A stretch of DNA of 64,000 nucleotides from Glossina fuscipes (taxonomy: Eukaryota > Arthropoda > Insecta > Diptera > Glossinidae): assembly GCF_014805625.2 (NCBI RefSeq), contig NW_024003726.1, positions 135,749-199,748 of the forward strand. Reading direction: 5' to 3'. A program made the position numbers and the translations under genes. Of the stretch, positions 20,357 to 32,790 are shown piece after piece. The notes under the pieces were generated by a model that saw only the letters and a list, made by a program, of their open reading frames with translations, was not told the origin of the DNA and made no database searches. How positions within the stretch are numbered: position 1 is the first letter of the stretch; the number at the start of each line of letters is the position of its first letter.

Positions 20357-23085
20357 CTAGTTTAAGTAAGACATAGGTAAATTTCGCGTATTAAGCAATG
20401 TTGCTTTAATGGACTTTAAAGAGTCCGATAACGAGAATAAGTGGTAGACGTCATTTAGGTTCTTGCAAACGACTCTGAGCGGATTGAATAGCTCATAATT
20501 AAATTTACAATGATTAAGCTTAACCAAGATAAAGTGCCTAGAGAAGCGCTTAGGGACATTAAAGCTTATTTCACCAAGTAATGAAGGCGAGTCAATAGCA
20601 CCATTTATTACTTTAAATAGAAACGAAACGCCAAGAACAAATCTACGTTTCTCAAGAGACGGTAGGGACAGCAGAGGCAACCTATTTTCATACAGAGGAA
20701 GAGAGGCAATCGGATCCCAACCCAAATTTCTATGGGCAAACAGTAAGAATTCTTTTTGAACAGATTCAATTGAATCTACGTAGCACCTATATAGAGGAGA
20801 CCACACAACTGAGGCATACTCGAGTATGGGTCTAACCAAACACATGTACAGCCTTCTCGTAATGTAGGGATCATCAAGCTCTTTGGACCACCTTTTTATA
20901 AAACCAAGCGCGGACCTAGCTTTGCTAATCGAGAGCTCAATATGCAAGTTAAAACGTAACCTATGGTCAAATAGAACGCCTAAATCTGTGATCGAATCGA
21001 CGTCCTCCAACTTATGCGAATCTACGAAATACTGACTAATGAATGACTTTCTTCTTGAAAATGAAAGCTTCTTACATTTACTCAGATTTAGTTTCAGAAG
21101 ATTCAAAGAGCACCATGCAACAAAATTATCCAAATCACCTTCAAGCTGAAACTAAATAAAATGGGACCTAAGTGACTACCCTGAGGTACGCCAGACGTAA
21201 CGGGGAATTCATCCGAGGTGATAAAGTTGAACAAAACCCTGAAGGATCTATTGTGCAGATAAGAGTTTATCCATTTCACTAACTAGGGTGGGAAACCAGA
21301 GGAGTTTGAAAATAAGTAGTCTATGGTTAACCATATCAAATGCTTTGCTTAAGTCAGTGTAAATAACATCTGTGCGAGAGCCGCTAGAAAAAGCCTTGAA
21401 AACATGACAGGTAAACTCTAACAAGTTGGTGACTGTAGATCGCCCTTACCGAAAGCCGTGCTGGTGTGGAGAAATATACGAATTAATGGCAAAGGCCAAA
21501 TGCTGAGTCACAATTCGCTCGAACAACTTGGGCAAGACACTCAACTTGGCTATGCCTCTGTAGTTCTCAACAAATTGTCTACTTCCGCTCTGGTGGATAG
21601 GAATAAGGAAACTACTCTTCCAACATGAAGGGAAGGCACCTAAATACAAGGATATGTTAAAAATCTTTGAGATCACACCACATAACTCGACAGCGCAAGA
21701 TTTAAGTACACATGATGGAATTCCATCAGGTCCAGGCGAACAACTGTATTTTAGAGAACTCAACCCTTTAAAAACATCATCTTCCGAAATAACCAAGTTA
21801 GGTATTGAAACCGAATTAGTTATAGGATATGGGTAGTTTGCTGATAAATCGAAATTAGCAATCGAAAAGTTTCGTCTGAAATACTCAGCAAACAGATTTG
21901 AGATTTTACAATCATCCGAGGAATCAGAGCCATTAAAAGAAACATGAGAGGGATATGTGGAAATTTTTCTTTTAGAGTTAACAAATTTAAAGAAGAATTT
22001 AGGATTAGTAAACAGAGAGAATTTAATGAACTAAAGGTATCTGCAGTAATAATGATGGTGGAGGGAGTTAAATCTATGCCTCGCCACCGAGTAAGCGACA
22101 TAGTCGAGCGCAGAGCCACTTTTCGAATATTTTTTGAACAGCGTCTTTTTTCTATTCTTGTAATATTTAATTGTCTTATTAAACCACGGGGGACACCTGC
22201 TTCGAGGTCAACAATGCTTGGTCGGAACAGATGCAGCAATAGCTAGATTTAATGTATTGTAGAACGATGGCAATAAGCTTTCAATACTACCGGTTGAGAA
22301 ATCAAGCGTCAGATGTGAAAGACGATGTTTTAGTAATACAATATTGATTTTATGAAAATCATAATAATTATTTAAAAAAGTTTGAGTTGGCACATTAAGG
22401 CATTTCAACAAACCATCATTAATATGATGAAAGGAAATGCATATTGATGGATGATAAGGATCCTCAGGTAAACTAAAAGGTGGACAACGATTTACGTAAA
22501 TCTCGGGAAAATTGGCGAAGCAGAGATCAAGCAGTCTACCATTACAATTAGGGGTACGATTATATTGACCCAAATTATGATCAAACAATTCACTAAAGAA
22601 CACAACAGCCCTATCAGACGTTGAAGTAGGAACCAAACAGCCAGAATTATCAGTGCTACACCAAGTGACTTGAGGCAAATTGAAGTCACCCAATGCAACG
22701 ACCAAATCAGTGGGTCTAGATCGCTTGACCACTTCACAAATGAGGGAAGCGTGTTTCCTGTAAATGGTGATATCGGAATTTGGCGGAATATAGGAGCAGG
22801 TTTTAAATAGATGTTTATCAGGCATATTCGCACGAATAGCGATAAATTCAACGTCTGGAGAAGTGGGAAATCCAATTAAATTAGACGGAACTGACGCAGA
22901 TATGGCAATTAATACACCACCATCAATGCGATTCACTCGATCATATCTAAAGACTTGGAAAGAATTATGAAAAAGTTCCGACGAATGAAGATCGGGTTTT
23001 AGCCAAGTTTCAGTAAAGGCCAAACAGAAAAACTCCGCTCACTGAATTTAGAAAAGTGGAAAGCATTTTCGAATTTAGGCCCCTA
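20357..23085 (-). pseudogene. C-A ORF2, endonuclease-RT, active site deleted
   Basis: The endonuclease starts with YQNVRGLNSKM (near 23055-23085). After a frameshift near 23025 it continues through FTETWLKPDLHSSE, VVALGDFNLPQVTW and LPEDPYHP to about 22208. RT follows (21796-21446: SCSPGPDGIPSCVLKSC, VENYRGIAKLSVLPKLFE, ISPHQHGF), then further frames to the C-terminus at 20357 (TRRLYMCLVRPILEYASVVW). Compared with C-B, about 115 bases are missing near 21155. This removes the YADD block, so catalysis would be impossible. There is no RNase H, consistent with CR1/jockey-group ORF2. Confidence 0.85.
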
Positions 23086-23125
23086 ACATTTTGATAAATG
23101 AGAGATAGTGGGCCTGAAGAAACAA

Positions 23126-24153
23126 TTAGTTTTTTGAAGGCGATAAGACTATTGCCTTGGTATTACGGGGACGATCTCGAGGGATAAATTCCTTAATTAA
23201 GGATCCTACTGGCCACAGTGATTTGTTTAACAACATATCACTGTTTTCAGTCGGAACTAATATTTTAAAAGAGGAGATTGCCCTAGCTTGAGAAGGAGCC
23301 ATTTTGAAAATGCTAACACGCTTTAAGTTGACTGATGGGACTTTCGTCGCCAGATAACCTTTTATGTTATCCACCCATGTTTCAGGTGCCAGTCTTGACA
23401 AAAATATTGTTTTTCTGGGAGGAACTGCCGTCAAGCCTATGTCATTATTTGGAACAGGAGGGGGGTTCACGGTAGGAGAGTTTCGAGTTGGGGAAAATAT
23501 ATATGGGGTTATCGCCCTTGTACCTGCAGCTTGTGAGACTTGCCCAGTCTGGTGACCAGCATTCACACGCGAATAGCCAGGAGGAGAGGATGATTTATTT
23601 TTCTCTTTATTATTTTTAGGCGATGGCGCTTGATTAGAGTGAGTGGCGGCTCTGGGCGAAGATACCCTTGCCACTTCAGCCTAGCTTAAAACCGATAGAT
23701 GCTACCAACCGACTCAGCAATATCAGAAACATTACTGTTCATTTTAGAGTTAGAGGGAGCGGTAACTTGTACCAACGAATTAGATTTGGAGAAACTCAGA
23801 GGTGACGTCCCACACGCTACGCTACGAGTAGAAGATGAGTGTCCAATAAAGCGACATTCATCAAACCTAGACTTAATGAGCTCAAACTTTTCCCACAAGG
23901 AGCCGAGATTTCTACTCAATTCCGAGAAACCATAACGGATCTCCGTGAAAAGTTTATAAAAGTCAATGTCCCGCTGCCTACAGCCAGGACATGACCATCT
24001 TAAGCCTTTAGACGGATCAGCGACTGCGTCAGCAGCACGGCCGAGAATACCGGCACACTTTGCATGACCAAACCGCTCGCAGAGCCAACAAGAAACGAAT
24101 CTATCAGAATCCGGGCCTGATTTCGCCCGACAAGGTGTATATAAACACTCCAT
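23126..24153 (-). pseudogene. C-A ORF1 with PHD-type zinc finger
   Basis: From the ATG at 24153, residues about 6-60 form a Cys4-His-Cys3 PHD-like finger (CRAKSG...CWLCERFGHAKCAG...WSCPGCR). A possible coiled segment (ELSRNLGSLWEKFELIKSRF) follows. A short frame break near 23680 separates this from a Pro/Asn/Ser-rich linker and a C-terminal domain (23674-23126: APETWVDNIKGYLATKVPSV, ARAISSFKILVPTEN, FIPRDRPRN). PHD-bearing ORF1 proteins are known in CR1-like LINEs, where the finger is thought to mediate protein or chromatin contacts. Total length would be about 340 residues. Confidence 0.8.
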
Positions 24154-24579
24154 GTCCTGTCAAAAAGACAGTTGTGGATTATGAAGAACAGACACACAAA
24201 TCACTAAAAACAATCCTGTACATAAAAATTTATTAACCAATTTGTGCACCCTGTTAGGTTGACAATGTAACGAGAGATCAATAGCAACACAAACTCCAAA
24301 CAGCAAAAAAATAACAGAGAAAAAGAGAGAAAACAAAAAAAAAAAAAGAGAGATTTATATCAGAGCTCAAAATTTTTATTTGCAAAAATCAAATGAATCA
24401 AAGCGTAAAAGAAAAATATTTCTTTTACTTTGAATTCACTCACTTTCTTCTCAAAGTATATTATAAATTCACACACTATAAGGCAGAGTAGCCACGAAAT
24501 TCAACAAAAAATTAAAATATTAATTGCCGAAACAAAATATAGACGACTATACCGCGCGACAGAGTTGCCAGACTTGTAA

Positions 24580-25740
24580 TCAATTTAAAGATAAAACGGT
24601 TTGAAACAGATTAATTTATCCTTTATTTGTTGTGTCAGCCAGGCAACGTCCACTTGCGGACGAGGGATTAGGTTGGAAAGTTGTGCTCCTGGAAAGCATC
24701 AAATTCTAACATTTGCGGCCTATTTTTCAATCACTGAGGAGTTGAGGCAGTTAAGAATTGAGGCAATGAAGAGCTGGAATGCTTTTTGGAATGCTATTTA
24801 AAATATTGTATAATACATAACATTTTCAATGTTTACTTTGAGACGCAGTCGGGTTAAACATTTATTAATTTACACTCAGAACTGTATATTATTACAATCA
24901 ACGTTCTCATACAATACAATATTACATGGGTTCATATATTGACAAAGATGTTGTTCCTCTTATTCAGGTTGCTGCAAAGACTAACAATAAAATAAGCAGC
25001 GAGTTTATTAGAGAACGCCACCGGAGCAGACCCGATATGATGATAACAATTTTTGTTTCGCGACCTTAATAGGAGTTTTGTATCGCACGATAACAGCAGC
25101 CTTGACTATTGTAGAACATTCTAGAATGTATTATAGGGAGACAGTCTTATGAAATAAATAGATAACGCGCCGTGTACAATAACTCATATTGATGTGAAAT
25201 ATTGCAGAAGTATCTTAAATATATGAGTAAGCAAATAAAATGAGAAAATACATATATAATATTAAATTATTCCTATAAAATAATTTTTTTAGTAATAAAA
25301 AATTTCTCCACATTTCTTGATACGAAAATTTGTGCTGAAATTTATGGAAACAGTTGGCGAACAAAAAATTGTAATTCTCCAACGTGAAAAAAGCATTGGA
25401 AAGAAAATAAATTATGTTTGTTACAAATATTCCTCCTATTTACTTTTTTTCCTAGATGCACACTTATAACTATATCATAGCGAATGTTCACTTGAAAACG
25501 TGCAATTTTATATGCAAGTGTTTCGGAGAATGCGACACCATATCAAGGCACTTTTAACAGAAGCTTTAGCCGTAAAAATAATGAGAATGAAAGAACAAGC
25601 AGTCCAATGGTTACTAATTAAGGGCGACACTTTTTTATTGATGATAGAACCACAAAAACTCGGTAATTATCTCTTAGCTTGAATTTTGAATAAAATATTG
25701 GAACATCTTGCTATTTAACTATCTTCCAAGGTGTCCATTT
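24580..25740. other. no recognised feature
   Basis: AT-rich. Frames at 24601-24801 and 25500-25682 on the plus strand lack recognisable family motifs. Confidence 0.4.
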
Positions 25741-25744
25741 AACG

Positions 25745-26860
25745 TATTCATTTACTCATGTAAAAGCTGAAAAGTATTAGTTTGAATCTCCATGGTTTCT
25801 TTCAACTGTACCTAATCTTTTATGGCGGTAGGGCGAGGAGAACTTTCGTTCGATCCCAGGTAACAGACATATTTCTTTTATTACTTTGTTAATAAATTCT
25901 ACCCCTCTATCAAATTGTAGTATTTTGAATTAACTATGTTTAAGCACAACTTCTACAAGTATTTCTACTATTAATGTTACAGTTTTATTTTCGATATATC
26001 ATTACATATTTCGTTAGTTCAGGTTGCATGGTTATTATGTACCGAAAGTTGTTAGAATAGCATCTCTGCATAATGTTTTGAAACTACTGGATAGCGTATG
26101 AGTTATTATTAGGGGTCTTTCAGTTTTTTCTTTATACCACACTGCTTTATGAAACTCTTTACCATTTGGAATATATTTCTCCTCACGTATTTTTGATGTA
26201 ATTTTTGAAAAATTTTTTTAACTCCGAAGTGTCCGAAGTGCCTCCTGTAGTCGTGCGATTTCTAATCCGACTGTCTATTTCAAGTTGTAGCGTTTCTCGT
26301 CCTTTTAGATTATTGGTAGAGACACATTCTCATTCGCTTAAGATCGTATTTTTGCGTGGTTTATTTTTTGCAGGTATGCCTTTAGTTATTATCAAAGTTT
26401 TCTTGACTGGTTCTTGGTCTTCTCATTTGGATGTAGGAACCATTGTCTCAAGTACATCTTAATTGGTGTTTATTTTTGATAATGGGTTCATATTACAAAA
26501 ACTCTTTTTGTATAATATCAAAACTGTACTCCGATAATTCTATCTTTATTTTGATTAGTTTTGATGTAGGAATTTTATGTGAGAATAACGATACGATTGA
26601 TAAGTGTGATAAGTCACCACTATGAATTTTGTGTCAAATTGACAAAATCTGAGATGGGTATTTCTGCTTGCGATAACTCTGCGCCTAAAGCAAAGTCTGA
26701 TGCGTTTGTTAGGAGAATAATAATCCTTTCTCGAAATTGGTGTCTTAAAGTGTGGGAAGATCAATAAGTCTGACTTCTCGAAATGCTTGTTGACATTGTT
26801 CGTCTGGTTTAACATTATTGCTTTCTTCAGCAATAAATTATTTAATTTTCTATAATAATG
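25745..26860 (-). pseudogene. gypsy-type pol relic G2 (RNase H to integrase)
   Basis: On the minus strand, 26850-26600 reads in shifting frames as DEQCQQAFREV, NASDFALGAELSQAEIP, the start of the gypsy RNase H domain. 26090-25745 reads as an integrase core: LTKYVMIYRK, FDRGVEFINKVIKEICLLPG, FSSPYRHKRLGTVERNH. The second integrase aspartate (FDRG) and the catalytic glutamate (VERN) are visible. Frames break repeatedly. No LTR could be paired with it. Its RNase H start lies downstream of the RNase H end of G1, so G1 and G2 are different insertions or rearranged pieces. Confidence 0.75.
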
Positions 26861-27589
26861 CTATAATGCTACGTTTTTACTTCGTTTGCGCTTTTGGGTT
26901 GTGTAACGGAGCTGTCTGTTTATAGAAAACTATTAACATAGATTGCCATCACTTACACGTTCTTTGCTGGGATTATGTTTCATTTATTTTTGCAATTCAA
27001 TTCATGCAATACTTAATTAATTTATATAAAAAAAATTAATAAAATCATGCACGTAAAACGCACATACAGTCAATGATGGTAGCGTTGTTATATACTGCAG
27101 CTGTCGTTATCATATATTGTAGCACATGTCATAAAAACACCAAGCAAGGAAAGAATATGGTTATTGTTTGCCGATTAAAATAGAATACACTTAAGATAAA
27201 AATGAAATAAAATATCTTTTTCCTTGTTTCTCGCCACAGGCAAAAATGCCAAGTTTTTTTTTATAAAAAAAAAATGTGGATAACTTTTTTTCTTTTTTTA
27301 CTGCACATTGAGAAGGTTGTCATAAAGTTTTGATTGCAAAGCGATAAATGACGTTTTTGCTCTTAATCGATTACTTCTTTTTCCTTTTTTCACGATTCAA
27401 TTTTTGCATGCTTTTTCTTGCGATAATTATTCGGATGTCTTAATTTCTTTCATTATTCACACATAAAAAATCATTCCGTATTTACCAAAATGGTCTAAAT
27501 GATTTTGACCTTTTGTTTTTCTTGATGTATATATAAAAAAACGACAGCACCTAAAACTAAATATTCAACGTTCTTAATCGTTTATTAGC
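26861..27589. other. no recognised feature
   Basis: AT-rich spacer between two gypsy relics. It could hold LTR or leader sequence but no repeat partner was seen. Confidence 0.35.
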
Positions 27590-28240
27590 AGTAGGATCAG
27601 ACCTGTCTATAGCGCGCGTTTCCATCAGTTGCGTCGGCAGAGAGTCAGGCGCGTTGTTTAATTTGCCCTTTTTTTACTGGATGACGAAGTTGAATTATTG
27701 CATCTCCAGGTCCCACCTGCTCAAACTTCCTTTTGGATTTTCCATACTGTTAAGTTATTTTAATAATAGATGATCTGTGATCACATCGAACTTATAACTT
27801 TTTAGGTAAAGCCGCATCTTCCGGCTTGTCCATCCTAATTGGCCTCTACCTTTCTTAATCAGCGGCTGCGTAAGTACAGCTTCTGAGCTATATTTCTTTT
27901 ATTTGTTTGCAGCGTAAGTCCTTGGGGAAAGTCAGGACACGTTAATATTACTGCTTCGGTTAATTTTTATTTAACATATCCACAGGCAAATGGTTAGGAC
28001 TCTGTCCAATTTCAATGCTTTCCTTTCCTTAGAAAACTTGTTGTGGTTCAGCAATATCTACAAAATTCCATATAAATCTTTTCTATGAAAAATTGTGTAA
28101 TTTCTCTCATATTTTGAAGTATTTTAAATTTTGTGATGGCTTCAACCTTGTCTGGATTTCCTTTTATAAACTCTAACTTCCTTAAATAAACTCTATTGTA
28201 AACTCCAGTAAACTCTTCATAATACACCATAATACCTAAT
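27590..28240 (-). pseudogene. gypsy-type pol relic G1 (RT end to RNase H)
   Basis: Minus-strand reading gives KGNPDKVEAITKFKILQNMREI (28195-28095), the conserved 'GI..nP.Kv.aI..f..P....' block at the end of gypsy RT. TCPDFPQGLTLQTN (about 27935) follows, then RKMRLYLKS, VITDH, NSMENPKGSLSRWDLEM (about 27755-27705) and KKGKLNNAPDSLP. These are in the normal order of RT thumb and RNase H. Many stops and frame changes are present. The RT catalytic YADD/YLDD block is not in the readable part. Confidence 0.75.
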
Positions 28241-28944
28241 GACTGAATTTATTGCTGTCCACCAATAGCGAATTATAAGAATTTCGTATATTAAGCATAC
28301 AGAGCAAGTCTGTTTAGCTTTTACAAAATAAAGACCCAGATAAGTTCTTATCGCAAGCGTATCTGTGCCTGAGTAAGTCTTCATTGCATCATCTGCTGTT
28401 TTTGCATCATCAATACCAGGACTGCTCACTACACAAACGTATAAATTCATGAGAAGCAACCGGTGAATACTGAGCAATTTAGATACATAAGACCCAAATG
28501 GGTATTTTAATTCACGATGTTTAAATAGAAATTCATTATAAGAAAATATGTTATACTATAGAGAAATGGGATGCTAATAAAAATTAATATATAGCGAAAT
28601 AATTACCTTTCTTAATATTAACAATGATGATTACAAACAATAATAAAGCTTTTTGAAAACAGTAGGAAAAATTAATGTTAACAATAATATATAATATCAA
28701 AAATATACCAATAAAACCATGTTTAATACTTGAGTATTTGGCTGCAATTGATTTGTTTGACTTATATTATTACAAAAGGGTTCATTAATTAGATTTATTT
28801 TCTTACGAGTATCCGCATTCTTAATAGATACCTGAACATTCATAATCACCAAGAATTTTCGCATGAAGCCGTTGTTTGTCATGTAAAGTGCTGTTTAAGA
28901 AAATTGTCGTGATATCGCGACATTAACAACAGGAATCTTCATAC
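28241..28944. other. no recognised feature
   Basis: AT-rich. The small minus-strand frame at 28217-28477 overlaps the edge of G1 and may contain unreadable RT sequence. Confidence 0.35.
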
Positions 28945-28956
28945 AAGATGGAGATA
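28945..28956. repeat. 3' target-site duplication of LINE L-2
   Basis: aagatggagata, repeated exactly at 34325-34336 beside the 5' end of the element. Confidence 0.9.
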
Positions 28957-29059
28957 TTATTATTATAATTTTAGACTAATGAAATAAATTCTTATACTAA
29001 AAAAAAGGCATTGAGCACTAGCAACACAGGCTATCGGCTCTAATTTAAATAAATGGGTA

Positions 29060-32000
29060 TTAGATATTGAGTTTAGTAGTACTAAAAAAGTAATATATTG
29101 AATTAATATTCTGTTCTGAAGCTGATTGTAGAATGTCCAAAGGGTTAATCGTTCCAAATGCAATACTTCTAGCCAAGCAAAAGTTAAGGCAGTCACAGAG
29201 AATGTGCTTTATGGTGAGAGTTTGTCCACAGCTACAGATTGGGGAGGAAGACTTCTTCAAGATCCATTGGTGAGTTGCAATTGTATGACCAAGGCGAATT
29301 CTCGAAAATGTTGGAATCTTCATTTTCTCAACAATAGTTGGATATAAAGGTGGAGTTAATTGAGGGTTAATGGACGAGTAGTGTTGATGATGGTATTTTA
29401 AATTTTCTTCTGCAATTTTCTCTTTAACTTTTCTTCCAATGTATGTTTGAAGATCCGACTTTTCCATGACATGATCCATAATTAGAGGAGCAGAAGCGGC
29501 ATCCTTTGCCGCTCGATCAGTCTGCTCATTTCCCAGTAAACCGATGTGACTTGGTATCCATAACATTTTAATTTTTCCCTCGGGTGTTGTAATTATATTC
29601 CTTAATTTGTTGATGGTGCTCCATCTCAAAGTCGAAGGATTCCGAATAGCTTGTAATACAGACAAACTGTCGGTAACAATGACGGTTTTGAGTTTGGTTT
29701 TATGGGCAAGGTTCGCAGCGTGAAGGATAGCTCTGGCTTCCGTTGTGAAAGTTGAAGAACTTTCGTGAAATATGTGGTTGAGAAAAACTCGTCCTGTAGC
29801 ATCAACCACGGCACAAGCAGGAGGCAGACCAGAAGATTTTGAGCCGTCTGTGTATAAAAGATTCCAACCAGTACTTTCCAATATTTGGGTTTTTTCAGCT
29901 ATTAGATTCCTGAAGACGTAATTTGGAGTATTTTCTTTCTTGTGCATAGACAGCGAAATGTCAAAAGAGAGGGCTTTCAAAATCCATGGAGGTTTAACAC
30001 CAAAAGAGCGGAAAATTTTTAAGGGAATGTCCAATTCCTTTGCGACGTACAAACAATAGCCAATTGCAGATGGTGACTTTGGAATTTTCTTCGCAATAAT
30101 AGTCTTTCTCACGTCATAACCGAGAATGGATTTGTTTGAATTAAGAAGCTTGGGGACGATTTTGGCTTTTAACTCATAAAGTCTATTTTCTAAAGTTGGG
30201 AGACCAGTTTCGATTATAATATTATTTATGGGCGTCGTCCGAAAAGCATAAAAATTTGCTCTGAGGGCTTGATGGTAGATCGGTTTAAGGATGTTGATAT
30301 TAGATTTGCAGCTATTGCCACAAATTATCAATGCATAGTCAATCTTGCTTAACACAAGGATTTTGGTAAGATAAGCAATAGTGTTAATATGCGCATGGCT
30401 TCTCCAAGCAACGTACTGTATGAAATTCACCCTTGTTAAAATAGAGTTTTTTAACCGCAAACAGTGTGCTTTCCAACGATATTTGTTGGAAAAAGTGAGC
30501 CCGAGAATATGCAGTGTCGGCACATTTAGTACTAAGTAAGGTAAGGTAAGTCGTTAATATGCATCAGTAGATTTCCTGCATTGCAAATCTGCTTTCGACA
30601 AATGTGCATTTTTTTAGATTTTTGTATGGAAATTTTAGCTCCTGACGAGTTTGCCCATGTGGAGATCTCACATCCAATAGATTCGAGAATGTTGATTGCT
30701 TTCGTGTTGTCTTTTTCTTTTGTAAAAATGTATACATCGTCCGCGTAGAGACAATGTTCCACTCACGACAAAGAATTTTGCTAATTTCGTTGAAAGCGAT
30801 TTGGAAAAGCGTGACAGAGAGAGGAGATCCTTGCGGAATGCCATTCATTAGCGGAAAGGAATCAGAAAGATGATTGTTGATTCTAACTTTGAACCGCCGA
30901 TGCGACATGAATGATTTGAGTGTAGTTGAAGAATTTGGGTCCAACATTCCATGATTTCAAGAGTCTTAAAATAACATGAAGACCAACTCTGCTAAATGCT
31001 TTTTCGAAATCAATTGAGAGAATTGTTACGTGATTTCGTTCGGAAATTGCCTTGCTTGTGAAATAATCAATATGTAACAGAGCGTCGATGCACCCTCTAT
31101 CCCGCTTGAAACCAACTTGTTGCTTTGTTATCAGGTTCTTGGAGTCAAGAAAGCAAGATAATCTAGATGCCATAATCTTTTCCAATACCTTTGAGAGGCA
31201 AGATGAAAGAGAGATTGGGCGATAGTCCGATGCGATGGAGACATTTTTTGACTTTGGAATTGGAACAACTGTTGCCAGTTTCCACATGTAGGGTATATGG
31301 CCAGTCATAAATACCGTATTATATAGGTCCAGCAATTTCTTTTTACTAGACTTAGACATAGCACTGATCATTTGGTATGAGATGCGGTCTAGACCAGGTG
31401 TCTTCCCCTTCAAATTGGAGAGATAACTTCCAAGTTCTGAGGTAGATACGCAATTTTCCAGGAACATGGCACATCTATCGATATTATTTGAAAGAGATAT
31501 TGGAGTCCTTTTATTTTCAATGAAAGCACTGGAGAAGTTGCTGTCAGAGGAGTATTCGCACCACACTTTTCCCAAGTAATTAGAAATCTCATCTGCGTCA
31601 GTTAAAGTTCCATTGGGAGTGCAGATGGCAGAAATTTCGTTCAGGTTTGAAGTCCCATTAATTCTGTTGCTTTTGTTCCAGACAACTTTCATTGATGTAT
31701 TTCTGTGAATTCGTCTCCAGAAAAGTTCGAAACTAAATGACTTTGATTTCCGTAATTCCTTCCTGAATAGAGCATTGGCCTTTTTGTATAATAACAAGTG
31801 ATTCTGATCAGGAGATCTCTTAAAGCGGTGCCATAGATCCATTTTATTTTTCCTCAAAAACGAAAGCGTGTTGTTCCACCAAGGAACCCTAGCTCGTTTA
31901 AATGAGGTGTTGGATTGAGGAATAGAAAGATGAGCAGCCGTGCGAATCGCTTTAGACATAATAGCAGCATCATGGTTGCAGTTTCCGTTAAATGGCTTTG

Positions 32001-32769
32001 AGTTCAAAAATGACTCCACTTGTTCGGAGTAATTGATCCAATCCGCTTTATCTAGGAGGAATTTGGCCTGTTTTGCTGGAGTAGCAGAGGACGTTGAAAG
32101 TTTAAGATCGATTATGATTGGAAAGTGATCACTATTATGTAGATCATCAGAAATAGACCAGGACACCAAAGGAAGAAGTGATGGAGAGCAACATGTTAAA
32201 TTAATATGTGAAAAAGTATGATGAGTTGAGAAGTGCGTTGGTTTTCCATCATTTAAAACGCAAAGGTTGCTTTGAAAAAAGGCCTTTTCTAAAACAGTAC
32301 GACGAGTGTTGTTCACTGTTGAGCCCCAGATGGTATTCCAGCTGTTGAAATCGCCGCATATAATTAATGGGGGGGAAAGTACAGAGAATAAATTGTAGAG
32401 TTCTTGTTGAGAAAACGATTGCGAAGGTGGGATATAGAGCGAAAGCACTTTAAATTTTATGTTTAACATTATTTGTATCGCTACGGTTTGTATGTTTGAG
32501 CTAAAATTTATACGTTTGTGAGGTATATTCGATTTCATAAAAACACCAACTCCTTGTTTGGAATATGAATTTTGATCAGCATTCGTGAAGTATCCAGTAT
32601 ATGATTTGGGTGGAATAGGATCAAAAGAGCTTTTACAATGGGTCTCTTGAAGCGATAAAATGGTTGGATCAAAATCACTTATGAGTGTACGGATTTCATC
32701 AAAATTATAAATAACTCCCTTAATGTCCCATTATAGAATTTTAAAAAATTTATTTAATTGTAATGACAT
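29060..32769 (-). pseudogene. LINE L-2 ORF2, endonuclease-RT-RNase H, stop and frameshifts
   Basis: Same architecture as L-1 ORF2. The ATG is at 32769. Codon 13 is the same TAA as in L-1. The frame is then open from 32538 through the endonuclease and most of RT to about 30925, where an extra base relative to L-4 (near 30920) shifts it. A deletion near 30770 and a short tandem insertion near 30530-30545 (repeated TACCT units) shift it again. YADDVYIFT (near 30740) and the RNase H residues (TDGSKS, TEAR, TDSL, EQTDRAA) are retained, as is the C-terminal CSCGQTLTIKHILCDC. L-1's second stop (3898) is absent here, so that one is private to L-1. Confidence 0.9.
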
Positions 32770-32790
32770 GGAAGTAGAGTGGAATTAACG

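Larger units (their letters stand above)
20013..24570 (-). mobile_element. CR1-like LINE copy C-A
   Basis: A near-complete non-LTR element of about 4.5 kb on the minus strand. It has a 5' UTR (about 24154-24570), a PHD-finger ORF1, an ORF2 with endonuclease and RT but no RNase H, and a 3' end of (AAAT)n-type repeats (20022-20056 on the plus strand). The PHD-type ORF1 is a feature of CR1-like elements. A possible short target-site duplication, agactt, occurs at 20007-20012 and 24570-24575. This is tentative. A second copy, C-B, lies inside L-3 at 47771-51174 in the opposite orientation. Confidence 0.85.
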
